A stretch of DNA of 64,000 nucleotides from contig VDMD01000001.1 of NCBI GenBank assembly GCA_007026445.1, positions 3,100,001 through 3,164,000 on the forward strand, given 5' to 3'. The translations under genes and the position numbers were made by a program. A model generated the notes under the pieces. That model was not told the DNA's origin. It saw only the letters and a program-made list of their open reading frames with translations, and searched no databases. The first letter of the stretch is position 1. Each line of letters starts with the position of its first letter. The DNA is from Schizophyllum amplum. Taxonomy: Eukaryota; Basidiomycota; Agaricomycetes; Agaricales; Schizophyllaceae. Positions 51,719 to 64,000 of the stretch are shown in pieces.

Positions 51719-54700
51719 ATGAAAATTCTGCACAAGTCGAAGCGGGCGGTCGCTCCGGTGCGTACAGTCGTTGGGCGCATCGGACACGCGTGCTGACTAC
51801 TTTGTTGTAGTCGCCGCAGGTCGCAGAGCTCATCAACAAACTCTTGGCGACACCAAACGATGATCTGGCCGACGCGCTCTCGAAGATCGAGTCGTGGAAA
51901 TGGCCGCGGTCCGACCTGAATGCCTGGATCAAAGTGCTCAACAAGTTCGACGCCGTGCTTGAGGAGGTCATTCGCGACTACGACGTAGAAAAGCTCCAGA
52001 TCAACCCATTCACACCCGCGACGAAGCGGACAGTTGCCGAGATTCTGCGCTTTGAGCGCATGTTGCTGGAGAATTCGACGAACCGGAAGATGTTCTGTTC
52101 TTACGACGTGCGTTCCTGTCATACATCTGGCTAAGCATGTACTGACATCGTGTACGCAGCGGCTGAACAGTCTGCTCTTCACGTCCGACCTGGACATCCT
52201 GATCCTCGCGGAGAACCTGTTGCTGCGTCCCTCACAGCAGTACTCCGCCCAACCCTCCGTCTCACATGCCTTGAACATCCAGACGCCCCGATTGCTATCT
52301 CTTGCGCAACGATGGCCCCGCGCTCGCGAGTACGGGCTTTCTCTCTATGACCTTGCAACCGACAAAGGCAAGGCCAAAGTCGAGGCGCTTCCGGCCGAGG
52401 CGCGGGAGGTCGACTTTACCTTCTATCGGCTCGAGAATGCGGCCGCGTCTGCCGACAAGAGCAAGATGGATACAGAGCCTGACGTGACAGGTACTCTCGC
52501 CAAGAAAGGGTCTACGTCGGGATCTGCGGCTCAAGGCGCCGTCAGCATTCACATTGACGAGCAGACCCTGCAGTCCAAGGCCGCGATGGAGGTTCTCGCA
52601 GACGCAGTCGAGACGTATTCCGTTCCTGACTCCGAGAAGCTGGAGCTGCTCTGCCGCATTCGCACCGCGCAGAGCTTCGTCCAGGGACAGGAAGAAGACC
52701 GCCAGAAGTTGGTTATCTCCCGGCTCCTTGCCATCGCCATCTTCGCCCACACGCATCCAGAACATCAAGCGTCCTCTTCCATTTTCCTGTACGAGCCCGA
52801 CATCGTCACAAGTATCGCCGAACTGCTGCAAGTCGATCGTGGCGTCTCCGATCGTATACAGACAGCTGCAATCGCCGCGTTAGACGCGTTGGCGCGCTAC
52901 CGCTCCAAACTGTCCGAGGTTCTTGCAGCTGTGAACGCAGGCATCAACCATGGCATCATAATGTCGCTCGTCCGCGCAGTGGTCGCCGACATCGCTCGAC
53001 CCGAGTCGACGATTACCAACTCTTACGTCGAAGCTGTCCTAGGTTTCATCTCCTATGTTGCCTCTCATGCGTCGGGCGGCAACATGATCGTCGGGGCGGG
53101 CATCGTCCCGCTGCTCATCCAGCTCATTGACAACCGCCTGCCTCACAGGCTGACGATGGTCTCCAAGACTATGCAGTTAGTCGACAACGTTCTTTACAGT
53201 TTTACCAACGCCTTCCACCTCTTCTGCACCTCCAGAGGTGTTGAGACCCTAGTCGATCGCATCGGGGTGAGCTGCTTCGCCAGTTTGAATAAGGGTCAGA
53301 TACTGACAACGACCACAGTTTGAAGTGGATTACGATATCAAGGAGTTCGAGGCCGGCACAGGTGCGTTCAGTATGCATATCCACAAGCCCTTGTGCTGAC
53401 CCGTTCACAGTGGAGATGCCTGTCGCACGATCTGCGGTCCTCAAGCATCTACTGCGCTCGTTGCACAGGATGATGCAGGCGTCGGGGACGTCTGAAGGCC
53501 TTCGCGGTCTCATCGACACCTCCATTCTCAAGTCCATCAAGAAGATCATCGACCATCGGACGACTTTCGGCGCAAACGTGTATCCCATTGGTGAGCAGAC
53601 TTTGAGCCGCAAGCAACTCGAAGACTAAGGGACTTTTAGCTATCAACGTGATGGCGACATTCGTCCACAACGAGCCCACTGCTCTGCCCATTATCCAAGA
53701 GGCGGGTCTTCCGGAGTCGTTTTACAGGGCCGTTGAGGCTGGTGTTGAGCCTGCAATAGAGGCATGCAGCCTACTTACACACTCTTGATCTATCTGACCT
53801 GTCCTCAGACTCTCCAAGCGATCCCGAATGCAATTGGGGCTCTCTGTCTTAACGAGGCGGGGCAGGCGCAGTTGGCGGCGCGGCCGAGCATTATTCCCTC
53901 GATCTTCTCCATCTTCACGTCGGAGAGCCATATCAAAGTGTTGTTGGACAAGGAGAATGCAGTGCTCCTTGGATCTGCCATTGATGAGCTCATTCGTCAC
54001 CACCCTTCGCTGAAGACTGCAGTCTTTCAAGCCATGACTACGACCCTAGCCAAGATTGAAGCGCTCGGGAACGCGTACGTCGTACCTGACGACATCCGGC
54101 ACTGGTATCAAATAGGCCCTGTGGGAGTCACCGCTGCGAAGACCACCACTGAGGATGTCACAATGAGCAGTCCCAATGACACACAGCCTCCTACTGTTGC
54201 TGCTGAAGAGGAACAAGCGGAGGCGAGCACGTCCGCATCGTCATCTTCGGACGAGTCGGCCTCGGCCAACCATGACAATGCGATCGTCTCGTTTGTCGAC
54301 ATCTTCAACCGCGTACGTCGACTCATTGTCCGCTTTTGACCATGCTGATATCATCACATATAGTTCTTGGAGGGGCTCTTCCAGCACACGGCGCACTGCC
54401 GGGAGTTCACGAGTTCGACCGATGGCTTGGAGCGGTTGTCAAAGCTGACGGCTTTGCCTTGCCTCCCGTACGACTTTGCCAGCAGCGTTGCCTCCGATTC
54501 CATCGTACAAGTGATCCGAACGATGGCGGAAGTTTCAACGACGGAAACCCTCGCCCATCTCACCAAGGCTTTGAGGGCGTCTCTGGACGACGCGGCCTTC
54601 TTTTGGAAGGATCTTAGCCCGCAGTCGACTCTTGTGCCCATGGTCACTCCGACTGGTGAGTGTGTTCTGCAAAACGTTCATATCCTGTCTTAAGACATCC

Positions 54701-57700
54701 CAGCCGAGAATGTCGAGGACGTCAACCGCCGGTTCCGCTTGTTGACCACGTTGCATATCCGCTTGACCCTCTTGTCGGACGTCTTTGCCACAGCGAGCTA
54801 CGCACACGGACGTTCTGCGATATCTCTTCTACAGGCTCTGATGAGCGACACATCGGCGCCTATCATCGCTGACCTCGGCACCCTGCATCGCGCTACCGTC
54901 TGGGAGAACATCTTGATGAAGGCCGGTCTTGCGTCCCTCGGGATTGACCTGGGGACCACTGCTGAGTCACGCTCGACGTCGCCTCTGACGGCTTCGCCTG
55001 AGCGGCCGCCTGTGTCACTGCCGGAGGCAGACAGCGTGGCTCCGCCTCCGGCAACGGATGACGCTGCTACGTCAACGACCGCTAATGCAGAGACGGCGTC
55101 GAAGACCCCGAAGTCCTCGAAGAAGGAAGACACCCGCTACCGGAACGCCGCGGCGCTGAAGCATCTGACACATGTTTTCCCGGTCGCTCTTGCACCATTC
55201 TTCCAAGGTCAGTTTTGCGGTACTTCGGTACGTCTTGTACTGAATTGCGTGTCAAGCCATCGTCAAGATGTTCTACACGAGGAGGAATACGGACCAGATT
55301 CTCAAGAAGCAGATCAACGACACGGCAAGCATCATCTCCAAGATCGCGGTCGACCATTTCGAGCGGGCGCAGTTCAGTAAGTTTATACGGATGAGTGTCA
55401 GATGGATTGTTCATGGATATCCAACAGCGGAGGGAGCTGACAGGCTTCGGGTATCGACGTATTACACCGCTATGCTCGGGTTCACCGCCGTTCTCCTCGT
55501 CGACGGTGAGATCATTCATGCTTGCTCGATGTGGCTCCCGTCTGATGCAAAATTTTCAGAGCGGACCACATCCATATCCATGCAGACCATCCAGCTATGG
55601 AATTGGTACCGAGCAGGCGGACTGACGGGTGTCCTTGAGACTTGCCAGCGCTACGTTGCGGTTGTCGACGGGCTGTACCGCAGCCCGCAGGAAGCGCGCA
55701 ATGATGCCACCCGACAAGAGTTGGCGCACGCGCTGGGTGTACTGAAAGTGGCACTGCACCTTCTGCAGCCCCTTATCTCTTCGAAGCCGTTGTTCGAGTC
55801 CGCTCAGACGGCGCTGGTCATGGTTCGTGGCAAGCCCGAGACCGACGACGACTACTTCGAGCCACACGATTTCCTAGTGCGCCTGCGCCTCGCCGTCATG
55901 CCCTTGCTGCAATCAATGTGGCAAGCGCCTTGGATCAAGAATGTGCCGTTGACGATCCGACAACCGGTCATCCACTGTATCTTGGAACTCGTCGGAGCGG
56001 AGAATGAGGAGGCGAAGACCGAGGGTATCGCGGATGCGCTCCCCACCGCAACAGGATGGACGCGTCCTGCAGAGCCGGACGAGAACCGCATCCGGCAACT
56101 TACGGATATGGGCTTCCCTCGGTCGGCTGTCGAGCGTGCCTTGAGAAGGACGCACAACAACATCAGCGCCGCGACGGAACTCCTGCTTGCTCATCCATTC
56201 CCGCTGCCAGCAGATCCGGAGACTGCTACCGGAACTCCGGCCGAACCCGCCTCTGCCGAGCCTGCGCCTGCTGAGCCTGCGCCTGCTGAGCCTGCGGCAC
56301 CGGCTAGCGAGGAACCAGCTGTCTCGGGCGCTGAAGCCTTGCCAGCAGATGCCATGCAAACGTCTGAGGCCGGCCCGTCGAATGCCCCTGCGAGTGAAGC
56401 GGCGCCTGAGCCCGTGGAGCCCAAGAAGAAGCCCGAGGATCGGCGCGCGGAGCTCAACGCCGCGCGAGATCCTCTGCGTGCAAGCGTCAGCCGGACGGCG
56501 CTCATGATCGTGGACGAAGACCCGTCCCTAATCTTCGACCTACACTCCGCTTTCATCAAGCCGGCGGGAGACCATCAGAAGCAAGCCGTGCGCGACCTCG
56601 TCAACGACATCAAGACGTTCTCGCCCTACGCCTACGACGTCCAGGAGCAGCCATTGGCCAACAGATGCCGGTTACTTGCGCTTGCACTTTGCGAAACACC
56701 GTCCAGCTTCGGCGACAACCTCCGTCAGACGTTATTGGACAATCTGCTGGCACTCCTACTGTCTAGTCCAACCAACGCCGATTCTGACTCACCTCCCGTT
56801 CCGAAGTGGCTTGCCGCACATCTCCTTGTAGTCGAAGGCCTACTGACGCTGGCCGCTTCTCCGAAGGCCATCGCATTGCCCAAGGAGGGCGAGCCAGTCT
56901 CGCAGGAGGACGTCTTCGTTGGGCCACCATTAGTCGAAGCACGCAACATTGTCTTTGATTTCTGCTTGCGCCTCATGGTTATTCCCGACCTTCCAGATGA
57001 TCCGGTGCTGTCTTCCCTTCGCATCTTCGTCGTTTGTACTCGCGATCACGGGATGGCCTGCGAGTTCGTCAAGAAAGACGGCTTGAATCGCATGTTCCGC
57101 CGCCTTGGGGCCTCTGCAATCCCGGGTAGCTCTTCCTACGTCGCCATCATCCTGCGCCACATCGCCGAGGACGCCAGCACCGTGGAGACAATTATGAAGC
57201 AGAACATCAAGCGTTTCCTCACCCAGCCTCGTGCTCGAAATGTTGATGTTCAATCGTTCACTCGCAATTGCAGCGCTATGGCTCTTCGGGATCCCAAGAC
57301 GTTCCTTCGCGCTACAGAGGCGCTCTGTCAGCTCGCGAGCCCGTACGCCGCATCACCGCACATTTCATTGAAGCCAAGCGTGGCCACCGAAGCAGGCAAG
57401 GCCTCGGAAAGGTCAGGTGACGCGGACATGCAAGTGGACGCCCTCACTCCTTCGGCGACAACGATACCTGATACTTTCGATGCTATGGTGCATTACCTGA
57501 TTGTTGAACTGACGAGAGTTGTCAAGACCGTCCAGGAGCCGATCCCTACCCCCTCGGACCCTGCGGTACCGCCTTCGTCGTCTGAACTGTCGACATCTGC
57601 ACCGGCGACTTCCTCTGCGTCAACAGCGACTGGTGAGGCGGGCACCCCTCCCAAGCCGGCGGAAACCGCGGCAGAGAAGACGCCGACGCCATCCGATCCG

Positions 57701-60700
57701 AAGGCCAGTGAGCAGCAGTACGCATGCTTCCTCATGCAGTGCCTCGCAGAGCTTCTCTTCTCGTATGATTCGTGCAAGATTTCGTTCCTCACGTATTCTC
57801 CGAAGAAGCGCACGCAGACGCCGGCCAAGGAATCTTCCACCAAGTACAAGTCGGGCACCTTACACTTCTTGCTTTCGGAGCTAGTGACCTACGGCGCCAT
57901 CAATCCTCAATCGCCCGCTTTCTCCAAGAGCCGGCTTGCTCTGTGCAATTGGGCAATGTCAGTACTCGTCGCGCTCTGTGTCGACAGTGCGACTACGCAC
58001 GACACAAAGGAGGTCCCGTCGGAACTCGCGTCCGTTCGCAAGTTCGTCCTCGAAGCCATCAATAGGTCTATCAAGGATGTGCAGAGTGTTGAAGGCCAGG
58101 AGGCGCGATACAGCCGTCTTCTCGCATTGTCTGACCTCTGCTATCGCCTGCTCACCGTCAAGGTCAACACCACTTCGCGCAAGATCGCAGATGACACACC
58201 GACCCACATTGCCAAGGTCATGCTCGAGAAGAACTTCGTCGCCACGCTCACCACCGCGCTGTCCGACGTCGATCTCAACTACCCTCATGTCCGTCAACTG
58301 GTCGCTTCGATGCTTCGTCCGCTCGAGCATCTGTAAGTTTCTAGCTCGAATGCAGCTATGTAAGCTGAAAACAATGGGCTATAGAACGAAAGTTGCCATT
58401 AGGATGAGCAAGTCAGGCAAGTACAGGGACACGGCGGAAGACAAGAAGCCGCCTTCGATATATTCCTCTGAAGACGACGAATCCGAACCCGAGGATGTGG
58501 CAGCTGCTCAGCGGGAGGAGACCCCGGATTTATATCGCAACTCGGCGTTGGGCATGTTCACCGGCGTAAGTGATGAGCTTTCAAATAGGGAATAATAACC
58601 GATCCAAGTTTCTAGCAAATGGAGGAGACTCAGTATCCCGAGGACGAGATGATGGACGAGGACGAGGACGAGGACGACGTCGACATGGAATACGGCGATG
58701 AAACGGGCAGCGAAGATACTTCTGCGACGGAAGAAGATGAAGAAGACGACATCGAAGGTGAAGTGCAAGGTCCTGGGGATGTCTGGGAAGAGAGTGACGA
58801 CGAGGAAGATGCCAGCATGCAAGACGAGGACGAGGACGATGACGTTGGCGATGGTGAAGAGGTTGACGACGACGAAGAGGAGATCATTGACGATGAAGGC
58901 CCCGACGATGAAGGAGACGACGACGAAGATGAGGAAGGGGAGATGGTCTGGGAGGTATGTTGTACAGCATAGCCTGTTAGAGATCGGATCTGACTCTTCT
59001 GCAGGACCTCGAGGCCGAAGGTCTCCGCGCGCCGCGCATCACGGGCGACGATGTGGACGACGATGACGAGCAAGGTAAGAACTAGAGCCTCGTCCTCAGC
59101 GCAGCCATAGTTACCCCCCATCATAGACCACATCAATCTTGTTGCCAACGACGGTGAAGACGACCAGGGTGACCTCTCGGACGAGGACGAGTAAGTCGAG
59201 TCCTGCCGTCAGGTGAGATTACGCTAACAGATCGTGCAGTCCTCTCGACACAGGAGCGTTCGTTGAAGATCTGATAGGAATTGGGACAACTCTCGCCAAC
59301 GGCATCACGCCTAGAGATACGCCAGGCATCTTCGCTCCTCAGCGGCGCTCTCGCTTAGCTGGTAAGTCTCTTTACAGTACAGTTGACAAGTGCGTTTCTA
59401 ATATAAATCAGATGAGACAGTTCAGGTATTCGGCCGGCCGCGCGGTGGTCCACCTCCTCCACCAGAGGCGACCACGCACCCTCTTCTTTTGGACACAACA
59501 CCAGGCGGACGTCCCAATATGCCGCAGGCTCGCATTCGCGTCACTCAGCGATTTTCACCTCAGAACGGTCTTATTCAGACCATCGACGACTTGATTGGTG
59601 GAGGGGCGGCACAGTTCTTCCACCGCGTCATTTCTCGCAGTGGGGCGGAGCTCGGTATATCAGGTCCAACCGCTGCCATGATGGGCCTGGATCGTCATGT
59701 ATTCCAACTCCGGCGTCCAGGAGCAGTGTCCGCGACCTTCCGAGGCGAACGCAACCCTCGTGTGGCGCAAGTGGCAGGAGCTACCAGCCGCGATTTGGAG
59801 CCTCTCCTGACAATCCAGCGCTGGGCTGAGGAATTGAAGATCGTCAACGGCGACTTCGCCAACGAGAGGGCAATCAAGCTCGCCAGCCACGTTACTCTCA
59901 CCCTCTTGCCTGCAGCAATCGAGAGCGCTCGCTTGAACAAGATCAAGGAGCAGGAGGAAGAGACCCGTCGGAAGGAAGAGGAGGCTAAGGCCGAGGAAGA
60001 AGCAGCGAGCAAGGCTAAGGCAGAAGAGGACGCCAAGAAAGAAGCAGAATCTGCTGCTCAAGAAGTAGAAGCTGCTGCAGGAACGGAAGCCGAGAGCAGC
60101 ACTGCGCCTGCACTCGAGGATGAGCCCATGGACGTCACGCCCGACGCCGGACCCACCGACACGACGCCTGCCGATACCGCGATGGCTGATGTTGTTCCAT
60201 CCACATCCCAAGAGCCAGTTGCTGAGGCGTCGACATCCGCTCCCGCTCCCGCACGCGTGACTGTCATGATCAACGGCAGTCCAGTCGACATCACCGACAC
60301 GGGGATCGATCCGACATTCCTCGAGGCTTTGCCCGACGACATGAGGGAGGAGGTCCTCAACCAGCATATTCGCGATCAACGCGCGTCGAGGATTGAGAGG
60401 CCCGCCGACTCGCAGATAAGCACGGAGTTTTTGGACGCACTACCCCCAGAACTGCGTGCCGAGATCATCCAGCAGGAGGCCGTCGAGCGTGCACGCAGAC
60501 GAACTGAAGAACTGGCGCGCAATGCGACTGCTGCTGCTGTTCCTGCGGACATTGACAACGCAAGTTTCATTGCTAGCTTGGATCCCACTCTTCGCCAGGC
60601 CGTCCTCATGGACCAAGATGATGGCTTTATTCAATCCCTCCCTTCGCACATGATCGCAGAGGCCGGTACCTACCTCGACGACCATAATCATCGCGCTGCA

Positions 60701-63700
60701 CGAGGCCCTACTCGTCCTGTCTCATCCACCTTGCGGCCAACTCAGGGAACTTCTCGCAAACCTTCTGCTCATCACGATGCCATCCAGCTGCTCGACAAGA
60801 CCGGCGTCGCAGTTCTCGTCCGCCTGCTATTCTTCCCTCAGGTCATGCGGAAGAGCCTGTTGCACAAGGTGCTTGTGAACCTGTGCGAGAATGCCAAGAC
60901 GCGCACCGAGTTATTCACGCTCCTCTTGAACATCCTCAATGACGGCACGGTGGACGTTGCGACGGTCGACAGCCGGTTCTCTCAGCTCTCCATGAAGACG
61001 TCTAAGCCGCAGACGCCGAAGGCCATCGGTAAACAACGCGCGACCTCGGACTATCTGGCCGCGCTACCTATTCCCAAGATGCAGAACGATGTTGTGCCGG
61101 ATCTCATTGCTCAACGCTGCCTGGAAGCGCTTTCATTCATCGTCAACGAGAACGAGATGTCGGCGGTGTTCTTCCTGACACAGCACGAGCTGTCTGCTGG
61201 TCTCCGTCGGACGATGTCGAAGAAGGGGAAGGGCAAAGAGCGCCAAGCACCCCAACTACAATACCCCGTCATCCTACTGCTGAGCCTTCTGGATCGACCG
61301 ACCTTGCTCAAGACCCCCTCCATCATGGAGCAAGTTGCTACCTTGTTGGCAACTGTCACTCGGCCTCTCACCTCTCTCAAGGATAAGGAGAAAGAGAAGA
61401 AGGAGAAGGAGGAGAAGAAGGCACAGGAGGAGACGGCACAAGCCTCGGCATCGGCGTCTTCAACAGCTGTATCCGCACCAGTACCAGCTCCGTCGACTGC
61501 CGCTCCTCAGGAGGAGGTTACAGAGGCCACGGCACTGCCCACTTCCGCAGCCGGTCAGTCTTTCTACACGCACGATAAGCTTGTTCACTAACATATGTCA
61601 GGCGGGCCAGCAACTGCGCCGAAGGAAGCTGAGGCCACCAGCGCACCGGAGGAGAAGATCACCCTTACGCAGCCGCCTACCATTCCTCATAATGTTCTGC
61701 GACTCATCGTCAACTTCCTGACCATCGGCGAGTGCACGGGCCGGACATTCCAGCAGAGCCTGGCGCTCATCCAGCACTTGTCGTACATCCCGGACGCACG
61801 AGACGTCATCGCGGAGGAGCTGAAGACCAAAGCGCAGGAGTTCGGCCACATCCTCTACCAGGACCTCGACGAACTTGCCGCCGCTATGCAGAAGTCCGAC
61901 AAGGGCGACGTCATATCGAGCTCCGTCGCGTCCAAATTCTCTGCGTCTTCCTCAGTGCAGGCGAAGCTGCTGCGCGTCTTGAAGACCATCGACTACATGT
62001 TCACGCCCAAGTCCCCAGCTTCTGTCTCACCGGAGACGGCGGCCCACGAGGACGCGCTGAAGGTGCAGGGCATCTACGAGTCTTTCCGCTTCACGCCGCT
62101 TTGGAAGCGTCTGGGCGACTGCCTGGCCATCATAGAGCAAAAGCCGGAGACCGAGATCGTGGCCACTGTGCTACTGCCTCTGATTGAGAGCTTGATGGTG
62201 GTGTGCAAGTACGTCGGGACGAAGAACGGGTCGAGCATCACTGCGCTACGTGGCTCCATGTCCCCACGGTCGCCTCGCTCGCCGACGTCGTCGCGTGACT
62301 CCATGGAGGAGCTCTTTGTCGCCTTCACGGATGCCCACCGCAAGATCCTCAACCTCATGGTCCGCAACAACCCTTCGCTCATGAGCGGCTCCTTCTCTCT
62401 GCTCGTCAACAACCCGCGCGTGCTCGACTTCGACAACAAGCGAAACTACTTTACACAACAGCTGCACCGCCGGTTGCACGCGCGCGAGCACTACGGCACG
62501 ATCCAGCTCAACGTGCGGCGCGCGCGTGTGTTCGAGGACTCGTTCCAGCACCTGCAGCGCAAGACGGGCGACCAGATCAAGTACGGGAAGCTGAGCGTGC
62601 GCTTCTACGACGAGGAGGGCGTCGACGCGGGCGGCGTGACGCGCGAGTGGTTCCAGATCCTCGCGCGGCAGATGTTCGACCCGAACAACGCGCTGTTCCA
62701 GCCGTGTGCGGCGGACCGACAGACGTACCAGCCCAACAAGAATTCGTGGGTGAACCCGGAGCATCTGAGCTTCTTCAAGTTCGTGGGCCGTGTCATCGGG
62801 AAGGCGATCTACGACGGACGGCTGCTGGACGCGTACTTTGCAAAGAGTCTGTATAGGCAGCTGCTTGGGAAGCCTGTCGACTACAAGGACGTCGAGTGGG
62901 TGGACCCGGAGTACTACAACTCGCTGTGCTGGATCCTCGAGAACGACCCGACGCCGCTGGAGCTAATGTTCAGCGTCGAGGCGGATGAGGTGAGTCTCGA
63001 CGTGGATGAGATGGTTCTGCGTGCTAACTATCTTCCAGTTCGGCGTGCAGCGCGTTGTGCCGCTGAAGGAGGGTGGCGAGACGCTTCCTGTGACGAACGA
63101 GAACAAGCGCGAGTTTGTGCAGCTCTCTGCGCAGTACCGCCTCTACTCGTCCATCAAGTCGCAGATCGAGGCATTGTCTACCGGGTTCTACGAGATCATC
63201 CCCAAGGACATGATCACTATCGTGCGTGGCTTGCTTCCAATGCGTAAATCCCCTCGTGCTGACAACTATCCTCTAGTTCAACGAGCAGGAGCTCGAGCTG
63301 CTCATCTCGGGAACGCCGGACATCGACGTCGACGAGTGGCGCGCTGCGACGGAGTACAACGGCTACACGTCGTCGGACCCGAACATCGTCTGGTGGTGGC
63401 GAGCGCTGAAGTCCTTCGACCGTGACGAGCGCGCGAAGGTGCTCAGCTTTGCGACGGGCACGTCGCGCGTGCCGCTCGGGGGCTTTGTCGAGCTGCAAGG
63501 CGTGCAAGGGACGCAGAAGTTCTCCATTCATCGCGCATACGGGGAGGAGGACCGACTGCCGTCGGCGCATACCTGTACGTGACTTTGCTAGCCTTTGAGG
63601 GATGCGCAAACTGACTGATTGTGACAGGCTTCAACCAAATCGACCTTCCGCAGTACTCGTCGTACGAGAAGCTTCGGCAACAGCTGCTCCTAGCAATTAG

Positions 63701-63731
63701 CGAGGGTGGGACTGGGTTTGCGTTTGCGTAA
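51719..63731 (+). CDS. TOM1: Giant HECT E3 ubiquitin ligase (Tom1/HUWE1 family)
   Basis: About 3,600 residues over 12 kb and more than 20 exons. It starts [13 protein letters not shown] at 51719. Long helical-repeat regions typical of Tom1/HUWE1 (DUF908/DUF913) cover about 51800-55900. A UBA domain follows at about 56080-56200 ([20 protein letters not shown]), then further armadillo-like segments. A very acidic stretch lies at 58619-58960. Ubiquitin-binding-motif repeats at about 60300-60480 read [13 protein letters not shown] and [13 protein letters not shown]. The HECT domain lies at about 62380-63731: [15 protein letters not shown], catalytic Cys in SAHTCFNQIDLP, and C-terminal GTGFAFA. 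It targets free histones, ribosomal and stress-related substrates in yeast and man. The Cys codon itself is split by an intron. Confidence 0.93.
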
Positions 63732-63830
63732 AGGACTTCGAGGGACGTGCATCAAACATGACATTGGCTGTTACGAAGAAGAGGCACATTGTACAAGACA
63801 TCCGATATATCTCACTGTATATACATAATT

Positions 63831-64000
63831 CTACTGCACTGTTTTCTGATCCGCTAGGTGCCAGACCTCCCTGAGCTTTGTGAACCAGTCAGTGAGCTCG
63901 CGCCTCCCGGAATGGCGGCCCGCTCCGGGAGACAGGGTTACCGACCCGGTGCAGAGCACGTCTCGTGCCGTCATCCGGCTCATGATGTCCTTCGCGTCGA
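63831..64000 (-). CDS. C-terminal fragment of an unidentified gene, cut by window edge
   Basis: A leftward open frame entering from the right edge reads DAKDIMSRMTARDVLCTG, then a basic Arg-rich patch and ELTDWFTKLREVWHLADQ, stopping at 63831. Codon choice looks coding, and the position is convergent with the HECT gene. The family is not recognised and only about 55 residues are visible. Confidence 0.35.
   Translation of the reverse strand, partial: DAKDIMSRMTARDVLCTGSVTLSPGAGRHSGRRELTDWFTKLREVWHLADQKTVQ

Overview
The window is nuclear DNA of a filamentous fungus, most likely a mushroom-forming basidiomycete (Agaricomycetes). The case rests on dense genes cut by many short introns of about 48 to 67 nt, GT-AG borders with internal CTRAC-like branch sites, GC-rich coding sequence, and a gene set of a Zn2Cys6 regulator, Cpa1 with a leader peptide, a Yippee protein, GARP Vps53 and a Tom1/HUWE1 E3. 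I placed intron borders by reading frame and family conservation. Where I give exact exon borders I checked that the phases join.

Layout. 1-3238 (-) is SMC5, cut by the window edge. 3627-7683 (-) is a Yak1/DYRK kinase. 7946-8464 (-) is a PSMG4-like proteasome assembly chaperone, and 8896-10190 (-) an aldo/keto reductase. 10489-12103 (+) is a RING plus TRAF-type zinc-finger protein, convergent with a small Yippee protein at 12306-12881 (-). 13845-14937 (+) is a GH18 protein and 15349-18765 (+) is VPS53. 19075-20888 and 22819-24943 (+) are tandem Cdc1/Ted1/PGAP5-type metallophosphoesterases; the second has lost metal-site residues. 25431-25944 is a near-perfect 514-bp palindrome with CACTA-type ends. 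26093-26999 (+) is a frameshifted short-chain dehydrogenase. 27250-28619 (-) is CPA1, preceded by an arginine-attenuator-type uORF (28639-28767).

29034-30610 (-) is a BSD-domain protein, 31167-32980 (-) an FAD monooxygenase, and 33944-38218 (-) a large AT-hook nuclear protein. It is divergent from a tiny complex I subunit at 38351-38686 (+). 39576-42986 (+) is a dynamin-family GTPase broken by a 585-bp TA-target MITE. 43484-47009 (+) is a Zn2Cys6 regulator, 47238-48192 (+) a FIT/Scs3 protein, and 48453-50750 (+) an ABC1/UbiB kinase. 50847-51479 (-) is SUB1/PC4 and 51719-63731 (+) a giant HECT E3 (Tom1/HUWE1). 63831-64000 (-) is the tail of another gene.

This is ordinary chromosomal housekeeping sequence with no gene cluster or operon-like logic. 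The unusual signals are the two transposon-derived insertions, the CPA1 uORF, the degenerate enzyme paralogue, the frameshift, two GC-AG introns and MCB-like boxes in several promoters.
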